Assembly: GCA_036563485.1 (NCBI GenBank)
Contig: DATCMI010000001.1
Location: 1,861,501-1,925,500, forward strand
Reading direction: 5' to 3'
From: Sphingomicrobium sp.
GTDB taxonomy: Bacteria > Pseudomonadota > Alphaproteobacteria > Sphingomonadales > Sphingomonadaceae
Length of the DNA stretch: 64,000 bases
Shown: positions 63,173-64,000 of the stretch, one piece after another
Numbering within the stretch: the stretch's first letter is position 1
Layout of the letters: each line of letters begins with the position of its first letter
Notes under the pieces: model-generated
The model's database searches: none
The model's input: only the letters and a program-made list of their open reading frames with translations
What the model was told of the DNA's origin: nothing
Made by a program: the position numbers and the translations under genes

Positions 63173-63624
63173 CATGCGGCTGCCGGCCGCCGAGCGATCA
63201 GTACGATCGACGTGTAGGTCATCACCTCGACACCGTCCTGGTTGGTGACGACGGTCTTGGACCGGAAGGAGCCCATTTCCGGGCGGCTCGTGGACGGACG
63301 CTTGTCGACGATCGTGCTATGTACGTGCAGCTTATCGCCGGGGAACACCGGCTTTTTCCAGCGCAGCTCGTCGATGCCCGGAGAGCCGAGCCCTGCCTGC
63401 TTGCTGTCGATCACATGGCGAGCGATGACAGCCATCGTCATCGCGGTCGTATGCCAGCCGCTGGCGGCAAGCCGGCCGAAGTGGGTTTTTGCGGCCGCCT
63501 CGTCGGATAAGTGGAACGGTTGAGGATCGTACTTTCGGGCGAAGTCGATCACTTCCTCGCGCGTGACGTCGTAGGAGCCGAAATAAGTTTCGGCTCCCAC
63601 GTCGAGGTCTTCGAAATAGATCAT
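63172..63624 (-). CDS. MaoC-family dehydratase
   Basis: 150 residues, hotdog fold with the MaoC pattern FARKYDPQPFHLSDEAAAKTHFG and ASGWHTTAMTM (Asp/His catalytic region). Hydrates an enoyl-CoA; substrate unspecified. Convergent to the lipoprotein gene and downstream of the TonB receptor on the same strand. Confidence 0.88.
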   Translation of the reverse strand: MIYFEDLDVGAETYFGSYDVTREEVIDFARKYDPQPFHLSDEAAAKTHFGRLAASGWHTTAMTMAVIARHVIDSKQAGLGSPGIDELRWKKPVFPGDKLHVHSTIVDKRPSTSRPEMGSFRSKTVVTNQDGVEVMTYTSIVLIARRPAAA

Positions 63625-63673
63625 CGCCAGTCCTTCGCCGCAAAGCTGCGGTGAAGCAATCGGAACGCCGCTC

Positions 63674-64000
63674 CTAGAAGCGGCGGCCGACCTTGAGCCC
63701 GATCATCCGCGGGCGCGTGTAGCTGGTGTAAATGCGTCCGCCGAGCGGGGTCAGGTTATCCGGATCGCCGCACGTCGTCTCCAGGCACTGGATCGCCTTC
63801 GAAACCTGGCCGCGGGTATCGAACAGGTTCTTGACGTAGACGTCGGCAGTCCAAGCTCCGCGGTCAATGCCGGCAGACAGGTCCACTTGGGTGTAGCTCG
63901 GCATGTTCCCGAAGACGCTGTTCTCGAACAGGCGAAGGTCACGGGTGCGCTTGCCTTCATAAGTGATGAGGCCCTGCACGTTCGCCTTCATCTGGGGCGC
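63674..64000 (-). CDS. TonB-dependent receptor, C-terminal fragment (cut by window edge)
   Basis: 109 codons are visible, open to the window edge. They read as the end of a TonB-dependent outer-membrane receptor barrel: alternating strands such as YTQVDLSAGIDRGAWTADVY, VKNLFDTRGQ (the common NLFD-type strand) and a C-terminal Phe (IGLKVGRRF). Two Cys in CLETTCGDP form a likely extracellular disulfide. Substrate unknown. Confidence 0.88.
   Translation of the reverse strand, partial: APQMKANVQGLITYEGKRTRDLRLFENSVFGNMPSYTQVDLSAGIDRGAWTADVYVKNLFDTRGQVSKAIQCLETTCGDPDNLTPLGGRIYTSYTRPRMIGLKVGRRF

Overview
The window is about 64 kb of GC-rich chromosome from an alphaproteobacterium, most likely a member of the Sphingomonadales. 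The evidence is a free-standing F0 ATP synthase operon with both b' and b subunits, a compact petABC (bc1) operon, tandem TamA/TamB, EcfG-type promoters (GGAAC-N16/17-CGTT), a PhaR/PhaZ polyhydroxyalkanoate (PHA) locus, a TonB receptor, and many small sphingomonad-style hypothetical proteins. Nothing looks like a prophage, insertion sequence, CRISPR array or integrated plasmid; the region reads as ordinary chromosome with a catabolic core.

Layout. 1-6.5 kb: a sulfate-binding protein cut by the left edge, RadC, the YdbH-YnbE-YdbL envelope lipid-transport trio and a DUF3298-type protein. 6.6-9.1 kb: F0 ATP synthase genes (atpI-B-E-F'-F). 9.2-24.7 kb: a phenylacetate/phenylalanine catabolic region with PaaZ, PaaG, PaaI, PaaABC and PaaE (no PaaD, no PaaK), an aromatic-type aminotransferase, a fused E1 and an E2 of a 2-oxoacid dehydrogenase, and an acyl-CoA dehydrogenase plus acyl-kinase-like pair. 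24.7-30.5 kb: stress-type genes (SRPBCC, zinc alcohol dehydrogenase, SDR, AI-2E transporter), a nucleotidyltransferase/phosphoesterase pair and tRNA-Arg. 30.6-37.5 kb: the PHA locus with a short PhaC-like hydrolase, PhaR, a Ser/Lys-rich protein, an ABC exporter and the depolymerase PhaZ, together with two related intergenic elements carrying tiny ORFs with an exceptionally long Shine-Dalgarno sequence. 37.5-47 kb: MFS pump, putative zinc protease, thiolase/MaoC, MscS channel, topoisomerase IB, DJ-1-like protein and a LexA-like S24 regulator with a palindromic operator. 47-53 kb: TamA-TamB. 53-57 kb: amino acid permease, double PilZ protein and glutamine synthetase. 57.9-60.8 kb: cytochrome bc1. 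60.8-64 kb: M28 peptidase, Tyr/Gly-rich lipoprotein, MaoC protein and the C-terminus of a TonB receptor.

How the genes work together. The most interesting proposal is that the aminotransferase and the 2-oxoacid dehydrogenase E1/E2, placed directly behind paaABCE, turn phenylalanine into phenylpyruvate and then straight into phenylacetyl-CoA. That would bypass free phenylacetate and its CoA ligase. A second theme is regulation: three exact EcfG promoter matches (before the CBS gene, a small membrane protein and the Tyr/Gly-rich lipoprotein) and two one-mismatch matches suggest that several genes here belong to the general stress response. The PHA genes carry two CTGC-N3/4-GCAG sites resembling the described PhaR operator.
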